From assembly GCF_002019635.1 (NCBI RefSeq), contig NZ_KV917371.1:558001-622000 (forward strand): 64,000 bases of DNA. Reading direction: 5' to 3'. Source of the DNA: Metabacillus halosaccharovorans. GTDB lineage: Bacteria; Bacillota; Bacilli; Bacillales; Bacillaceae. Below the pieces are notes generated by a model. That model was not told the DNA's origin, did no database searches, and worked only from the letters and a program-made list of their open reading frames with translations. A program made the position numbers and the translations under genes. Below are positions 26,435 to 36,133 of the stretch, piece after piece. Position 1 is the stretch's first letter. The number at the start of each line of letters is the position of its first letter.

Positions 26435-26486
26435 CAGAAAACAAGCTGGATTTCATAGACATTGATGAAACACAGCTTGTTTTCTG
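26435..26486 (+). terminator. Terminator of adhR
   Basis: A perfect 14-bp stem (CAGAAAACAAGCTG at 26435-26448 with CAGCTTGTTTTCTG at 26473-26486) plus an inner TTTCAT/ATGAAA stem. A short T run follows. Confidence 0.75.
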
Positions 26487-26552
26487 CTTTATTGAGCTAC
26501 TATTTTTTGTTATGTTTCAGAAAGACAGTTGGATGAAGAAAAAACAATTTAT

Positions 26553-26885
26553 TTATTTCCCGATAATTCCTTTCCCAACGACCGTTTTCTTGTCCAAATC
26601 AACAAACACCACAAGGCTTTCGGAAGAATTCGTTTGGGAATGATTAAATGATACAGAATAAACTTCGTCCTTTTGATAGTTATCATCAATGAATGGTTCT
26701 ATATCACCCGATACAGTTACTTTCTTTACAATTGAGTCTTTCGGGCTCACTGGGATTAAATCTTGTTCTTCATCTGTAAGGCTATTAAATGCAACCATCT
26801 CAATTGGTACATTTTCTTTTGATTGACAACCAAGTAAAATCATAGATAAAGAAATGAACAGTGGTAGAAGAATGAATTTGTACAA
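26553..26885 (-). CDS. Small predicted lipoprotein
   Basis: A 110-residue protein with a signal peptide and lipobox (MILLGC, cysteine 20), so it should be anchored outside the membrane. The mature part is acidic and contains VVFVDLDKKTVVGKGIIG. The start is TTG 26885, seven bases after GAGGAGG. I do not recognise a family and no neighbour suggests a role. Confidence 0.7.
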   Translation of the reverse strand: MYKFILLPLFISLSMILLGCQSKENVPIEMVAFNSLTDEEQDLIPVSPKDSIVKKVTVSGDIEPFIDDNYQKDEVYSVSFNHSQTNSSESLVVFVDLDKKTVVGKGIIGK

Positions 26886-26988
26886 TGAATACCTCCTCTT
26901 TTTAAAATTTGACGTTGATTCTTTATATTAGTTTCATCTTTCGAATTAATTAATAAATTACCTTTTCCAAGTACCCGAACATTCTCTT

Positions 26989-27837
26989 CTACCACAAAGC
27001 AAGTGGCTGTTTCATACTAGGTTTTGGATAGACTGAGTCTATTTGCCTCAAATCCTGCTGTGTTAAATGAATCTCAGCAGCTTTCACATTATCTATTACA
27101 TGAGCAGTTTTACTAGATTGTGGGATAGCAATTGTTTTTCCATTTCGAATACACCATGCCAATAAAATTTGAAAAATAGTTGCATGATGTTTTTCAGCAA
27201 TTTCCTTTAAAACTTTTTGTTTCGTTAGATTAGTACCCAATCGATCACCACGAGCAACTGGAGCATACGCGATTAATGGCATTTCAAGTTTGCTCATCAT
27301 AGGTACTAAATCGAATTCAATCCCTCGATCTCCTAAATTATAACGGACTTGATTTGATTCACATTTTATTCCATCAGGTAATTTCATTATTTTTTCTAAG
27401 TCATCAACATCTAAATTAGAAACACCCCATGACTTAATTTTACCCTGACTTTTTACTTTCTCCAAGGCTTCAATCGTTTCTTCAATAGGTATAGGTCCCT
27501 TCCAATGGAGTAAGTATTGATCTACATAATCTGTATTTAATCTTTTTAAGCTATTTTCTACACTAACGGGTATTTGCTTTTTTGAGGCATTTGAAGGAAG
27601 AACTTTTGAAATGAGAAATAATTCTTCACGGTTATAAGGCTTAATAGCATGTGCAACTAATCTCTCCGCATTTCCATCTCCATACATTTCAGCAGTATCA
27701 ATAACTTGAACGCCATGATCAAGACCCACTCTTATTGCTTCTACTTCTTGTTCAAATGTATCTGCTTTGTCTCCCATATTATACGTGCCTAAGCCTATGG
27801 GAAAAACTTTTCTTCCTGAAATTTTTACTTTATTCAT
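26989..27837 (-). CDS. Aldo/keto reductase
   Basis: A 282-residue NADPH-dependent reductase of the aldo/keto family. The catalytic tetrad residues are visible: D in VIDTAEMYGDG (with Y), K in LISKVLPSN and H in YLLHWKGP. The cofactor end is AIPQSSKTAHVIDNVKA. It reduces aldehydes or ketones; the substrate is unknown. AAGGAG precedes the ATG. It follows the MFS gene by 13 bp, so both form an operon facing a LysR regulator. Confidence 0.9.
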   Translation of the reverse strand: MNKVKISGRKVFPIGLGTYNMGDKADTFEQEVEAIRVGLDHGVQVIDTAEMYGDGNAERLVAHAIKPYNREELFLISKVLPSNASKKQIPVSVENSLKRLNTDYVDQYLLHWKGPIPIEETIEALEKVKSQGKIKSWGVSNLDVDDLEKIMKLPDGIKCESNQVRYNLGDRGIEFDLVPMMSKLEMPLIAYAPVARGDRLGTNLTKQKVLKEIAEKHHATIFQILLAWCIRNGKTIAIPQSSKTAHVIDNVKAAEIHLTQQDLRQIDSVYPKPSMKQPLALW

Positions 27838-27850
27838 TTTTTCACTCCTT

Positions 27851-29023
27851 CTAATCTCGGACCAGTACAGATTTAGAAACTTGTTTTGAAAGATTAAAAC
27901 TGTAGTTTCTAAGTAAAATAATGACCAAACTTAGAATCAATGATAAGATTCCCACTAATACAACGTATTGTGTACCCATTTCTGATATAAGTAACCCACC
28001 TGCAGCTGCGCCAACTGTTGTACCTACGTTACAGGCAGATATAAATAAACCATTCGCGAAATCAGGAGCTTCTGGAGCTGAAGAAGAGATCAAATATTGA
28101 TTAATATTAGCCATAATCCCTCCAGCCAATATTCCCCAAAGGAACGTGATGATGACCATAAGCACGGCAAACTCTCCAATGAAGAATAAAAGGATGTAAA
28201 CGATACTCAATAATAAAGGAAAAGATAAGATGGACTTAATTGGATGATTAGTAAGCATCTTCCCAGCAACGATGTTTCCAATAATATTTGCCCCACCGAA
28301 TATGAATAATGTTAAACTGATCATATTTGGAGACATTTGGGTAACAATTTCCAAGTACTCGGCAATATAACTATATACCCCAAATACGGAGGCATTTAGT
28401 AAAATGACTGCTGCTATAGAAACCCATATAATAGATTTTTTTAATACAGCAAGTTGTTCACCGTAAGATTGTCTCTCTTCAACTGGCATAGATGGTACAA
28501 AAATCAATGTAGCGACCAATACAAATACATTTACTATAGCAAAGAAGGCCATCGCCATTTCATACGAAACAGCAATATCGATAAAACTTGCAATCGGGAC
28601 GCCTGCTACCATTCCAGCAGATATTCCTATGAATACTTTCGAAACAGCTTTTGGAGCTTCTTCAGGTTTTACTGAGGAAGCGGCTACTGTAAATGCCATG
28701 GAACAGTAAACAGGATGGAAAAGAGCTAGTGCGACCCGGATGATTAATAGAAAGGTAAAGTTCGTTACAAAAACGGATGCGATGTTTCCGACAACAAAAA
28801 CACTTAGTACAAGTAACATGACCTTCTTCCGATTGATCCCGGATAACAATAACGGCATCGTTGGTCCGGATATAGCAATTGCTAAAGCAAAAAGACTTAC
28901 CGTTAATCCTGCTGTTGCTATGCTGACATTGAAGTTGTCAGCAATGGAAGGCAATAATCCAATCACCCCCATCTCTGTATTTAAGATGCCAAAAACACCG
29001 ATGGTTAATATGAAAATCAACAA
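27851..29023 (-). CDS. MFS transporter, DHA1-type
   Basis: A 390-residue transporter with twelve predicted helices. The DHA1 start GVFGILNTEMGVIGLLPSIA and the loop GINRKKVMLL are present. It probably exports a drug, sugar or metabolite. There is no ATG at the expected place; I use TTG 29023 with AAAGG seven bases upstream. In the same frame, codons AAA GGT AAT AAA precede it, so a rare ATA start near 29038 behind AGGAG cannot be excluded. Downstream is the aldo/keto reductase; upstream, a divergent LysR gene. Confidence 0.85.
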   Translation of the reverse strand: MLIFILTIGVFGILNTEMGVIGLLPSIADNFNVSIATAGLTVSLFALAIAISGPTMPLLLSGINRKKVMLLVLSVFVVGNIASVFVTNFTFLLIIRVALALFHPVYCSMAFTVAASSVKPEEAPKAVSKVFIGISAGMVAGVPIASFIDIAVSYEMAMAFFAIVNVFVLVATLIFVPSMPVEERQSYGEQLAVLKKSIIWVSIAAVILLNASVFGVYSYIAEYLEIVTQMSPNMISLTLFIFGGANIIGNIVAGKMLTNHPIKSILSFPLLLSIVYILLFFIGEFAVLMVIITFLWGILAGGIMANINQYLISSSAPEAPDFANGLFISACNVGTTVGAAAGGLLISEMGTQYVVLVGILSLILSLVIILLRNYSFNLSKQVSKSVLVRD

Positions 29024-29217
29024 TTTATTACCTTTTATTAAAAATAACTCCTATCTCAAAATAAAATGCTCCCAAAAAGCATAGAGAGCATTTTATTAAA
29101 ATTTTCTTTTCGAGGAATTACTCAAATATAGTAGATAACATCCTATCTTACTGTTACCTTCACCCTTCATTATTTATTCTAGCTGGGCATATTCCTTATA
29201 GCCAATACCTATATCTT

Positions 29218-29242
29218 ATATCATGATATGCTTGATAAGCAT
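29218..29242. promoter_or_regulatory. LysR-type binding region
   Basis: Two adjoining palindromes lie between the MFS and LysR genes: ATATCATGATAT (29218-29229) and ATGCTTGATAAGCAT (29228-29242). The latter fits the T-N11-A rule of LysR boxes. Confidence 0.55.
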
Positions 29243-29286
29243 TTGTAAAGAATTTATACTAAAACTGATAAAGGAGGAGCGTTTGG

Positions 29287-30186
29287 ATGGAATTTAGAGT
29301 TTTGCGATATTTCCTTACGGTTGCAAGAGAAGGAAGCATTACGGGTGCTGCTGATTTTTTGCATGTTACACAACCAACATTGTCAAGACAATTAAAAGAT
29401 CTTGAACAAGAGTTAGGAAAAAAACTATTTACTCGCAGTAGTCACAGTATCATCCTCACAGATGAGGGAATGCTCCTGCGAAAAAGAGCAGAAGAAATCG
29501 TTAATATGGTCGAAAAATTAGAGGCTGAATTTCATTCCATGGAAGAAACTATAAGTGGTGATGTTTACATAGGTAGTGGGGAAACAAAAGCCATGAAACA
29601 GATTGCACGGGTAGCAAAAGATTTACAAGTACGGTACCCAAATATACGGTATCACCTCTACAGTGGAAATGAAGATGATGTGACGGAACGTCTTGACAAG
29701 GGATTGCTTGATTTTTGTATTCTAATTGAACCAGCTGATTTATCAAAATACAATTATATCAATATTCCCGCCAAAGATGTTTGGGGTGTTGTGATGAGAA
29801 AAGACAGTCCTCTTGCTTCCAAAGATACTATTGGAGTAGCTGATTTATTAAATATTCCGCTAATCTTTTCACGACAGGCTATAAAACAGACCTTATCTAA
29901 GAATGAATTTGTGGATTGGTTTGGTGAAGATTTTGATAGATTAAACGTCGTGACAACATACAACCTTGCCTATAATGCTGCCATTATGGTTGATGAAGGC
30001 ATAGGTTATGCAGTAACCCTTGATAAACTAGTGAATACATCTAGTGACAGTAACCTTTGTTTTAGACCGCTAAAGCCACGACTTGAAGCTGGCTTAAATA
30101 TTGCTTGGAAGAAACATCAGGTTTTTTCTGCAGCAGCAGATATGTTTTTAAAAGAAATTCAGTCGAAATTTACGAATTTCTTATGA
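29287..30186 (+). CDS. LysR-family regulator
   Basis: A 299-residue regulator of the CynR/BenM-like LysR group. The helix-turn-helix is in residues 1-60 (EGSITGAADFLHVTQPTLSRQ, LEQELGKKLFTRSSH) and the effector domain about 90-295. AAGGAGGAG precedes the ATG. It diverges from the MFS/aldo-keto reductase operon, and the palindromes between them support control of that operon and itself. Confidence 0.88.
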   Translation: MEFRVLRYFLTVAREGSITGAADFLHVTQPTLSRQLKDLEQELGKKLFTRSSHSIILTDEGMLLRKRAEEIVNMVEKLEAEFHSMEETISGDVYIGSGETKAMKQIARVAKDLQVRYPNIRYHLYSGNEDDVTERLDKGLLDFCILIEPADLSKYNYINIPAKDVWGVVMRKDSPLASKDTIGVADLLNIPLIFSRQAIKQTLSKNEFVDWFGEDFDRLNVVTTYNLAYNAAIMVDEGIGYAVTLDKLVNTSSDSNLCFRPLKPRLEAGLNIAWKKHQVFSAAADMFLKEIQSKFTNFL

Positions 30187-30205
30187 TGTTTCTTCATGAT
30201 AAAAA

Positions 30206-30243
30206 GACGCCTTATTCCTATACTACCAAGGAATGAAGGCGTC
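30206..30243 (-). terminator. Terminator of lplJ
   Basis: A stem with outer arms GACGCCTT/AAGGCGTC (30206-30213 with 30236-30243), an inner TTCCT/AGGAA stem, and TTTTT on the minus strand. Confidence 0.75.
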
Positions 30244-30257
30244 AATATCACGGTCTA

Positions 30258-31250
30258 TTAATAAAATAAATGAATTAAATCTGCTTTTTCAATATTCCCG
30301 AAATATTTTTTAACATCAATGTTATCAAATACTGCTTTAATCGCTTCTTTTTCATAACGTGCACCAATTAATCTATTTTCCACTTCTTCAACATCAACGG
30401 CACCGAAAAAGTCACCATATATTTTACAATTTTCTATGATTCCCTTTTGTACTTCAAGTCGAATATCAATTTGACCAACTGGAAACCGGTGTGAGTGCTG
30501 ATAGTTAAATTTCGGTGATTTCCCATAATTCCAATCCCAATTTTGATAACGTTCCTCTGAGATTTGATTAATTTTTTTCCAATCATCTTCTGTAAGGTCA
30601 TAAGTTGGAACCGAATCAGTTCCGTCGAATATATAGCGAAGCAAAAGCTCTCTAAATTGTTCAATCGTAATGCGTTCGTTTAAATATTCGCTAATATTTG
30701 CTACTCGACTCCGAATGGATTTAATCCCCTTTGACTCAATTTTATCTTTTTTAACTTTTAACGCAGCAACGACACTATCAATTTCTGAGTCAAATAATAA
30801 TGTACCATGGGAAAACATTCTTCCTTTGGTTGAAAACTGGGCATTCCCGGAAATCTTACGACCATCTCCTGCTATGATATCGTTTCTTCCACTCAACTCT
30901 GCTTTTACACCGAGTTTTCCAAGCGCTTGTACGACAGGTTCAGTAAACTTTTTAAAGTTATGAAAACTGTCTCCATCATCTTTCGTAATAAAACTAAAAT
31001 TCAAATTCCCTTCATCATGGTAAACAGCACCGCCACCTGACAGCCTTCTCACAACATGAATATGATTTTCTTCCACATAAGAAGTATTAATTTCTTCAAT
31101 GGTGTTTTGATTTTTCCCAATAATGATTGAAGGTTCATTTATGTAAAATAATAAATAGGTTTGATTTGGATCTAAATGTTTAACTGCATACTCCTCAATA
31201 GCTAAATTTATTCTTGGGTCTGTGATTCCTTTATTATCTATAAAAAGCAT
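30258..31250 (-). CDS. lplJ: Lipoate-protein ligase LplJ
   Basis: A 330-residue enzyme that adenylates lipoate and attaches it to the E2 subunits of dehydrogenases and GcvH. It closely follows B. subtilis LplJ: NEPSIIIGKNQNTIEEIN, VVRRLSGGGAVYHDEGNLNFSF, SGNAQFSTKGR and the C-terminal accessory domain ending GNIEKADLIHLFY. I chose ATG 31250 (MLFIDNKGIT), where GGAGG lies seven bases upstream and LplJ homologues start. An extra 30 codons upstream are open but have no support. Confidence 0.93.
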   Translation of the reverse strand: MLFIDNKGITDPRINLAIEEYAVKHLDPNQTYLLFYINEPSIIIGKNQNTIEEINTSYVEENHIHVVRRLSGGGAVYHDEGNLNFSFITKDDGDSFHNFKKFTEPVVQALGKLGVKAELSGRNDIIAGDGRKISGNAQFSTKGRMFSHGTLLFDSEIDSVVAALKVKKDKIESKGIKSIRSRVANISEYLNERITIEQFRELLLRYIFDGTDSVPTYDLTEDDWKKINQISEERYQNWDWNYGKSPKFNYQHSHRFPVGQIDIRLEVQKGIIENCKIYGDFFGAVDVEEVENRLIGARYEKEAIKAVFDNIDVKKYFGNIEKADLIHLFY

Positions 31251-31553
31251 CCTATGTCCTCCATCAAGTTTATTCCAATAGTATCGGTGCCTTTGAACAC
31301 AATCTTCCCTTGCTTTCTTAAATTGGTTGGCAGTATTCATATCCGTTCTACTTGTTGCCTCATTTACCGCTCCAACAATTGCACATAAAGAACGTCTTAC
31401 GCAAATCTGTTTCCTTAAGTACCCTTAAGGATTCACCTTAAAGATACTGCATAATTGTACTTGGAGCAAATTTTAGAAACAGACTATTAAGAAAAGATCT
31501 TGGTGGATAAAGGAAAACTGGACGAGGAAAAGCCATTTTGCAAGACGGTAACC
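31251..31553. other. Intergenic region between lplJ and the chemoreceptor
   Basis: No gene seen. There is a spaced inverted repeat TCTGTTTC (31406-31413)/GAAACAGA (31476-31483) and a CCTTAAGG palindrome between them. No clear terminator follows the chemoreceptor gene. Confidence 0.35.
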
Positions 31554-33263
31554 TTAAATTTTAAATCGTCCAACTTGTTTGAATAACGTTTCAGCTGATT
31601 TGGCTAATCGATCAGAACTTGTAGCTACTTGCTCCATTGAGGTACTTGTTTGTTGTACCGATGCAGCCGTTTGCTCAATCCCTGCTGCTGCTCCTTCCGA
31701 AACTGTTGCAATTTCTTCAATCGAATTATTGATTTCATCACTATTGTCCTCTATCGTGCTAAGATTTCCTGAGATAAATTGTACTCCTTTAGTCATTTCC
31801 AATAAGGCCTGATTAATTTTCTCGAATGTCTCGCCAGTAGATTTAATTTGATTTGTTCCCTTTTCCACTTCCCTATAACCGGACTGTAAAGAGTCTGTCA
31901 TAATAGTAGATTCAGATTGAATATTCCTTACAATGAGAGTAATATCCTCCACAGACAAGGAAACTTGTTCTGCAAGTCTTCTCACTTCATTAGCAACTAC
32001 TGAGAATCCCTTACCATGTTCTCCTGCTCTTGCTGCTTCTATTGCGGCATTTAGGGCAAGTAGGTTCGTTTGGTCAGCGATATCCTTAATAACTCCAACA
32101 AGTTTGGTAATTTCTTCTGACTGCTTTTCTAGTGTTTTCACTTTTTCTACTGCATCTTTTACAATAGAATGGATCATGCCCATTTGCTCAATAGAAGCGA
32201 ACATTAATTTACTTCCCGTGTCTGTCAATTCAATTACATGTTGAGAAGATTGAAAAACTTCTTTCCCACTTTGGCTTGCTTCGTTTATCTTACCGGAAAA
32301 AACCTTCATTGCAGACGCTAAATCGCTTGTGGTATTAGCTTGTCCTTCCGATTCTGAAGACAGTACCTGCATAGTTAAGGCAATTTGACTGCTTCCCTCT
32401 TTTACTTCAAATGCAGATTGTGTAAGTTCTTCACTTTGTGCTGATACGGATTCTGAAACGAATTGAATCTCTTGTAACAATCCCTTAATGTTCTCACTCA
32501 TTTGGTTAGTTGCAGCAAATAAACGTCCAATTTCATCGAGGGATTTCGTCTCAATTGGCTTTTGACTTAGATCTCCTTTAGCAAGTAACCCCACTCGATT
32601 TGTAACGGTTTGAATAGGCTTTGAAATAATAGATGACATGAAAAAAGCGATAATAATACCTATAAAAGCAACAACAACAGAAACCGTCAAGCCCATCTTA
32701 ATGTTTGTTTCATTATTAGTAAGTAAGTTGTTCCCAGCCCCTTGGATCATTTTTTCTCGATTATTAATTTGATATCGATAACCATTCATGATTTCATCAG
32801 CAGCTACCCGAACTGCTCCCTCTAAATTCTCCTCCGCTAGCTCTTCTTTTCCACTTTTATAAACAGCAAACACTTCTTCATTAACAAGTTGTTCCCAATC
32901 TAAGCTTTTTGCTACTAATTGTTCAAAATCCTCTGAGTCATTGATTTTTAATGCTGTTTCCTCCACTGCTCGACTTTTTTCTGTATAAATATTAAATTGA
33001 TCAATATACTCTTGTTTTCCTGTTAAAATATATCCTCTTACTAGCCCAATTCTTTCTGACATGTTTTGGCCTAATGTTTCATCAGCAATTAACAAAGGGA
33101 TTTGGTGGTTAATGATATTCTTGGCATCGAAATTAATAGATTTAGATGCCATAAAATTATAGGCTCCAAAAGCAATCGTTAACAAAATGACAAATGAGAA
33201 TCCAATTAGTATCTTTGCTCTTATTGACTTTAACTTAAATCTGTAAAAAGGATTCTTCTTCAT
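31554..33263 (-). CDS. Methyl-accepting chemotaxis protein
   Basis: A 569-residue chemoreceptor. Helix 1 (about 15-33), a four-helix-bundle sensor (35-185), helix 2 (about 188-212), HAMP (212-265) and the signalling domain (270-569) are visible. The signalling tip reads [41 protein letters not shown]. It guides flagellar movement through CheA/CheW. It sits next to the sugar importer, but nothing in the sequence ties its ligand to those sugars. Confidence 0.93.
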   Translation of the reverse strand: MKKNPFYRFKLKSIRAKILIGFSFVILLTIAFGAYNFMASKSINFDAKNIINHQIPLLIADETLGQNMSERIGLVRGYILTGKQEYIDQFNIYTEKSRAVEETALKINDSEDFEQLVAKSLDWEQLVNEEVFAVYKSGKEELAEENLEGAVRVAADEIMNGYRYQINNREKMIQGAGNNLLTNNETNIKMGLTVSVVVAFIGIIIAFFMSSIISKPIQTVTNRVGLLAKGDLSQKPIETKSLDEIGRLFAATNQMSENIKGLLQEIQFVSESVSAQSEELTQSAFEVKEGSSQIALTMQVLSSESEGQANTTSDLASAMKVFSGKINEASQSGKEVFQSSQHVIELTDTGSKLMFASIEQMGMIHSIVKDAVEKVKTLEKQSEEITKLVGVIKDIADQTNLLALNAAIEAARAGEHGKGFSVVANEVRRLAEQVSLSVEDITLIVRNIQSESTIMTDSLQSGYREVEKGTNQIKSTGETFEKINQALLEMTKGVQFISGNLSTIEDNSDEINNSIEEIATVSEGAAAGIEQTAASVQQTSTSMEQVATSSDRLAKSAETLFKQVGRFKI

Positions 33264-33289
33264 ACTAACACCTCTTTCCCTATCTATAG

Positions 33290-33323
33290 AAAAACCCCTT
33301 GTCCCTCATGGACAAGGGGTTTT
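33290..33323 (-). terminator. Terminator of the chvE-type ABC operon
   Basis: A perfect 14-bp stem (arms 33291-33304 and 33310-33323, loop CTCAT) followed by T residues on the minus strand. Confidence 0.88.
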
Positions 33324-33340
33324 CCCCAGCATTTATTAAA

Positions 33341-34516
33341 TTAAGCTCTTTGTTTACGTGTCATTACGTCGAAGATTACTGCAAGCGCAAGTACTCCACC
33401 ACGAATCATATATTGAGGTGCGATTCCAACACCTAATAAATTCATACCGTTTGTTAAAGTCGCCATAACGATTGCACCAATAACTGCTCCTGTTACTTTA
33501 CCAACACCACCCGCAGCGGAAACCCCACCAACGAATGCTGCGGCAATCGCATCAAGCTCAAATAATGTACCAGCTGTTGTAGTAGCTGATTGTAAACGTG
33601 CTGTGAATAAAATACCAGATAAAGCCGAAAGCATACCCATTGAACCAAATACTAAAAACGTAATTTTACTTACATTAATACCAGTAAGATGTGCCGCTTC
33701 TGGGTTACTACCTACTGAATAAATATGACGGCCAATTACTGTTTTTGTTGTAATAAAGTGATAGACAAGAACAACCACGAGAATAATAATAACAGTCCAT
33801 GAGAAACCATTATATCCAGCTAGTAGCCAAGTAATATAAGCCATTATTCCTGAAACAAAAAGTAATTGCAAAATAAAAATAGGTTTTGATACAACATCGA
33901 ATTCGTATTTGATTTTATTTTTACGATTTGTTATCGCACTATAGATGTAAAATAAAATTCCAACTAAACCTAGAAGTAGTGATAGTAAATGAAAGCCTCC
34001 CACTTCAGCAATTGAAGGGATATATCCATTACCAATTGCATTAAACGCATCATTATCAACGATAATTGTACCTGATTTTTCTGTTGCTAATAAAATCGCA
34101 CCACGATAAATTAACCAACCAGCTAAGGTAGCAACGAACGCTGGAATTCCAACTTTAGCTACTAAGAAACCTGTAACCGAACCAGCACAAATACCTAGAA
34201 TTAGAATGATTGGGATGACGATAAAGACTGGCATTCCAAACTGCATTAACAAAATAGCGGCTAATGCTCCAAGAAAGCCGGCTAAAAATCCAATCGATAA
34301 GTCAATATGTCGAATAACGATAACGAGCATAACACCGACAGCTAGAACAGCAATATATCCTGCTGAATCTAGTAAATTACTAATATTTCGAGAGGACATG
34401 AAAAGTCCATTTGTAAGTATTTGAAACGTGATCATAATGACAATTAATGCGATATACATCCCATAATCACGAATATTATGCTTTACTAATCCCTTTAGCT
34501 CATTAATATATTTCAT
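33341..34516 (-). CDS. Sugar ABC transporter permease (GguB/XylH-like)
   Basis: A 391-residue permease of the branched-chain/ribose type with about ten helices. Family landmarks are HIDLSIGFLAGFLGA, KVGIPAFVATLAGWLIYRG, GRHIYSVGSNPEAAHLTGI and LDAIAAAFVGGVSAAGGVGK. AGGAGG precedes the ATG. It is the third gene of the chvE-type operon and starts 12 bp after the ATPase stop. It should form the membrane channel for a monosaccharide such as xylose, arabinose or galactose. Confidence 0.92.
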   Translation of the reverse strand: MKYINELKGLVKHNIRDYGMYIALIVIMITFQILTNGLFMSSRNISNLLDSAGYIAVLAVGVMLVIVIRHIDLSIGFLAGFLGALAAILLMQFGMPVFIVIPIILILGICAGSVTGFLVAKVGIPAFVATLAGWLIYRGAILLATEKSGTIIVDNDAFNAIGNGYIPSIAEVGGFHLLSLLLGLVGILFYIYSAITNRKNKIKYEFDVVSKPIFILQLLFVSGIMAYITWLLAGYNGFSWTVIIILVVVLVYHFITTKTVIGRHIYSVGSNPEAAHLTGINVSKITFLVFGSMGMLSALSGILFTARLQSATTTAGTLFELDAIAAAFVGGVSAAGGVGKVTGAVIGAIVMATLTNGMNLLGVGIAPQYMIRGGVLALAVIFDVMTRKQRA

Positions 34517-34528
34517 ATCTTTTGCCTC

Positions 34529-36049
34529 CTATTGCGTCGCAAGTTCCATGATCTTTTCTTGGCTGGCTTCCTCTGAAGATAATTCACCTTTAATTTCACC
34601 TTCAGCCATTACATAAACGCGATCGCTCATACCAAGGACTTCACCAAGCTCTGATGAAATCATAATGATACTCATACCCTTATTAATCAGTTCATTCATA
34701 ACTGTATAAATTTCAAATTTAGCACCAACATCAATTCCTCGTGTTGGCTCATCTAAGATTAGTAATTTTGGACCTACAAATAACCATTTTCCTAATGACA
34801 CCTTCTGTTGGTTACCACCACTTAAGTTACCAACTAGCTGTAGTAAAGAAGGTGTTTTAATCCCTAGGGATTCTCTATATTCTTGTGCAATCACATTTTC
34901 TTCGTTTTCATTAACGACTCCATTTGAGGAGATCTCTTTCAAGTTTCCGATTGAAATGTTGCTTTTGATATCCTGTTGTAAAAACAGTCCGTCACCTTTT
35001 CGATCTTCGGTAACATAAGCAATTCCTGCTTTTATAGCTTCACTTGGATGTTTAAATTTTCCAGGTTGCCCTTCTATAAATAAATCACCTTGAATTTTAT
35101 ATTTTGCTGCATTTCCAAAAATACTTAATGCAAGTTCTGTTCTCCCTGAGCCCATTAGTCCAGCAATACCAACGATTTCCCCTTGCTTTACATGCATATT
35201 CACATTGTTGGCAACGTTTCGTCCAAGCTTTGAATCATAGGCCGTCCAGTTCGATAATTCAAGAACCTTTTCACCTAGAACTTTCTTTGGCCGTTTTGGA
35301 TAAATATCTTCAATTTCACGCCCAACCATGTTTTTGATAATGGCTTCTTCGGTAATTTCTCCTTTTGATCTTTCTAACGTACAGATGGTTTGCCCATCAC
35401 GTAAGACAGTTGCCTTATCCGCGATCGCGGTAACTTCTTTCAACTTGTGAGAAATCATGATGGATGTGATTCCTTGTTTTTTTAATTCTAGTAATAATTG
35501 CAGAAGGTTTTCACTATCATCTTCATTTAGTGCTGCTGTTGGTTCATCTAGAATCAATAATTTAACTTTCTTACTTAACGCTTTCGCAATTTCCACTAAT
35601 TGCTGTTTCCCTACACCTAAATCTTTAATTAAGGTTTCCGGATTTACTTTCAAGCCTACTTTATCTAACATTTTCTTTGCTTCAACGATGGCTTTATTCC
35701 AATTTAAAACGCCACCTTTTTGAATCTCATTACCAGCAAATATATTTTCGTAAACAGAAAGATCAGGGAATAGCGCCAATTCTTGATAAATAATAACAAT
35801 TCCCACATCTACGCTATCACTTATTTTGTTAAACTTTTGGACTTCATTATTAAAAACGATATCTCCAGAGTAGGTTCCATATGGATAAACACCACTAAGC
35901 ACCTTCATAAGAGTAGACTTACCAGCTCCATTTTCTCCTACTAAAAAGTGGATTTCTCCTCTTTCCACTTTAAAATTGACATTAGAGAGCGCCTTCACAC
36001 CTGTAAATTCTTTTGATATCTGGTTCATCTCTAAAATATAATCGCTCAT
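34529..36049 (-). CDS. Sugar ABC transporter ATPase, two ABC domains (GguA/XylG-like)
   Basis: A 506-residue protein with two fused ATPase domains. The first has Walker A GENGAGKST, signature-like GVGKQQLVEIAKAL and Walker B LLILDEPTAAL. The second has the degenerate Walker A GLMGSGRTEL, signature LSGGNQQKVSLGKWL and Walker B LLILDEPTRGIDVG. This is normal for monosaccharide importers. AAGGAGG precedes the ATG. It lies between the binding protein and permease genes. Confidence 0.93.
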   Translation of the reverse strand: MSDYILEMNQISKEFTGVKALSNVNFKVERGEIHFLVGENGAGKSTLMKVLSGVYPYGTYSGDIVFNNEVQKFNKISDSVDVGIVIIYQELALFPDLSVYENIFAGNEIQKGGVLNWNKAIVEAKKMLDKVGLKVNPETLIKDLGVGKQQLVEIAKALSKKVKLLILDEPTAALNEDDSENLLQLLLELKKQGITSIMISHKLKEVTAIADKATVLRDGQTICTLERSKGEITEEAIIKNMVGREIEDIYPKRPKKVLGEKVLELSNWTAYDSKLGRNVANNVNMHVKQGEIVGIAGLMGSGRTELALSIFGNAAKYKIQGDLFIEGQPGKFKHPSEAIKAGIAYVTEDRKGDGLFLQQDIKSNISIGNLKEISSNGVVNENEENVIAQEYRESLGIKTPSLLQLVGNLSGGNQQKVSLGKWLFVGPKLLILDEPTRGIDVGAKFEIYTVMNELINKGMSIIMISSELGEVLGMSDRVYVMAEGEIKGELSSEEASQEKIMELATQ

Positions 36050-36133
36050 CTTTCTGCCTCCTTAACCAGACAACTTTACAAATGAGTGTTAGACATAAGT
36101 CTAACACTCATTTCTTAAACATCTATTTTTCTA

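Noticed and set aside
28740-29084. Plus-strand frame opposite the MFS gene
   Set aside because: It is a shadow of the transporter frame and has no ribosome site or family features.
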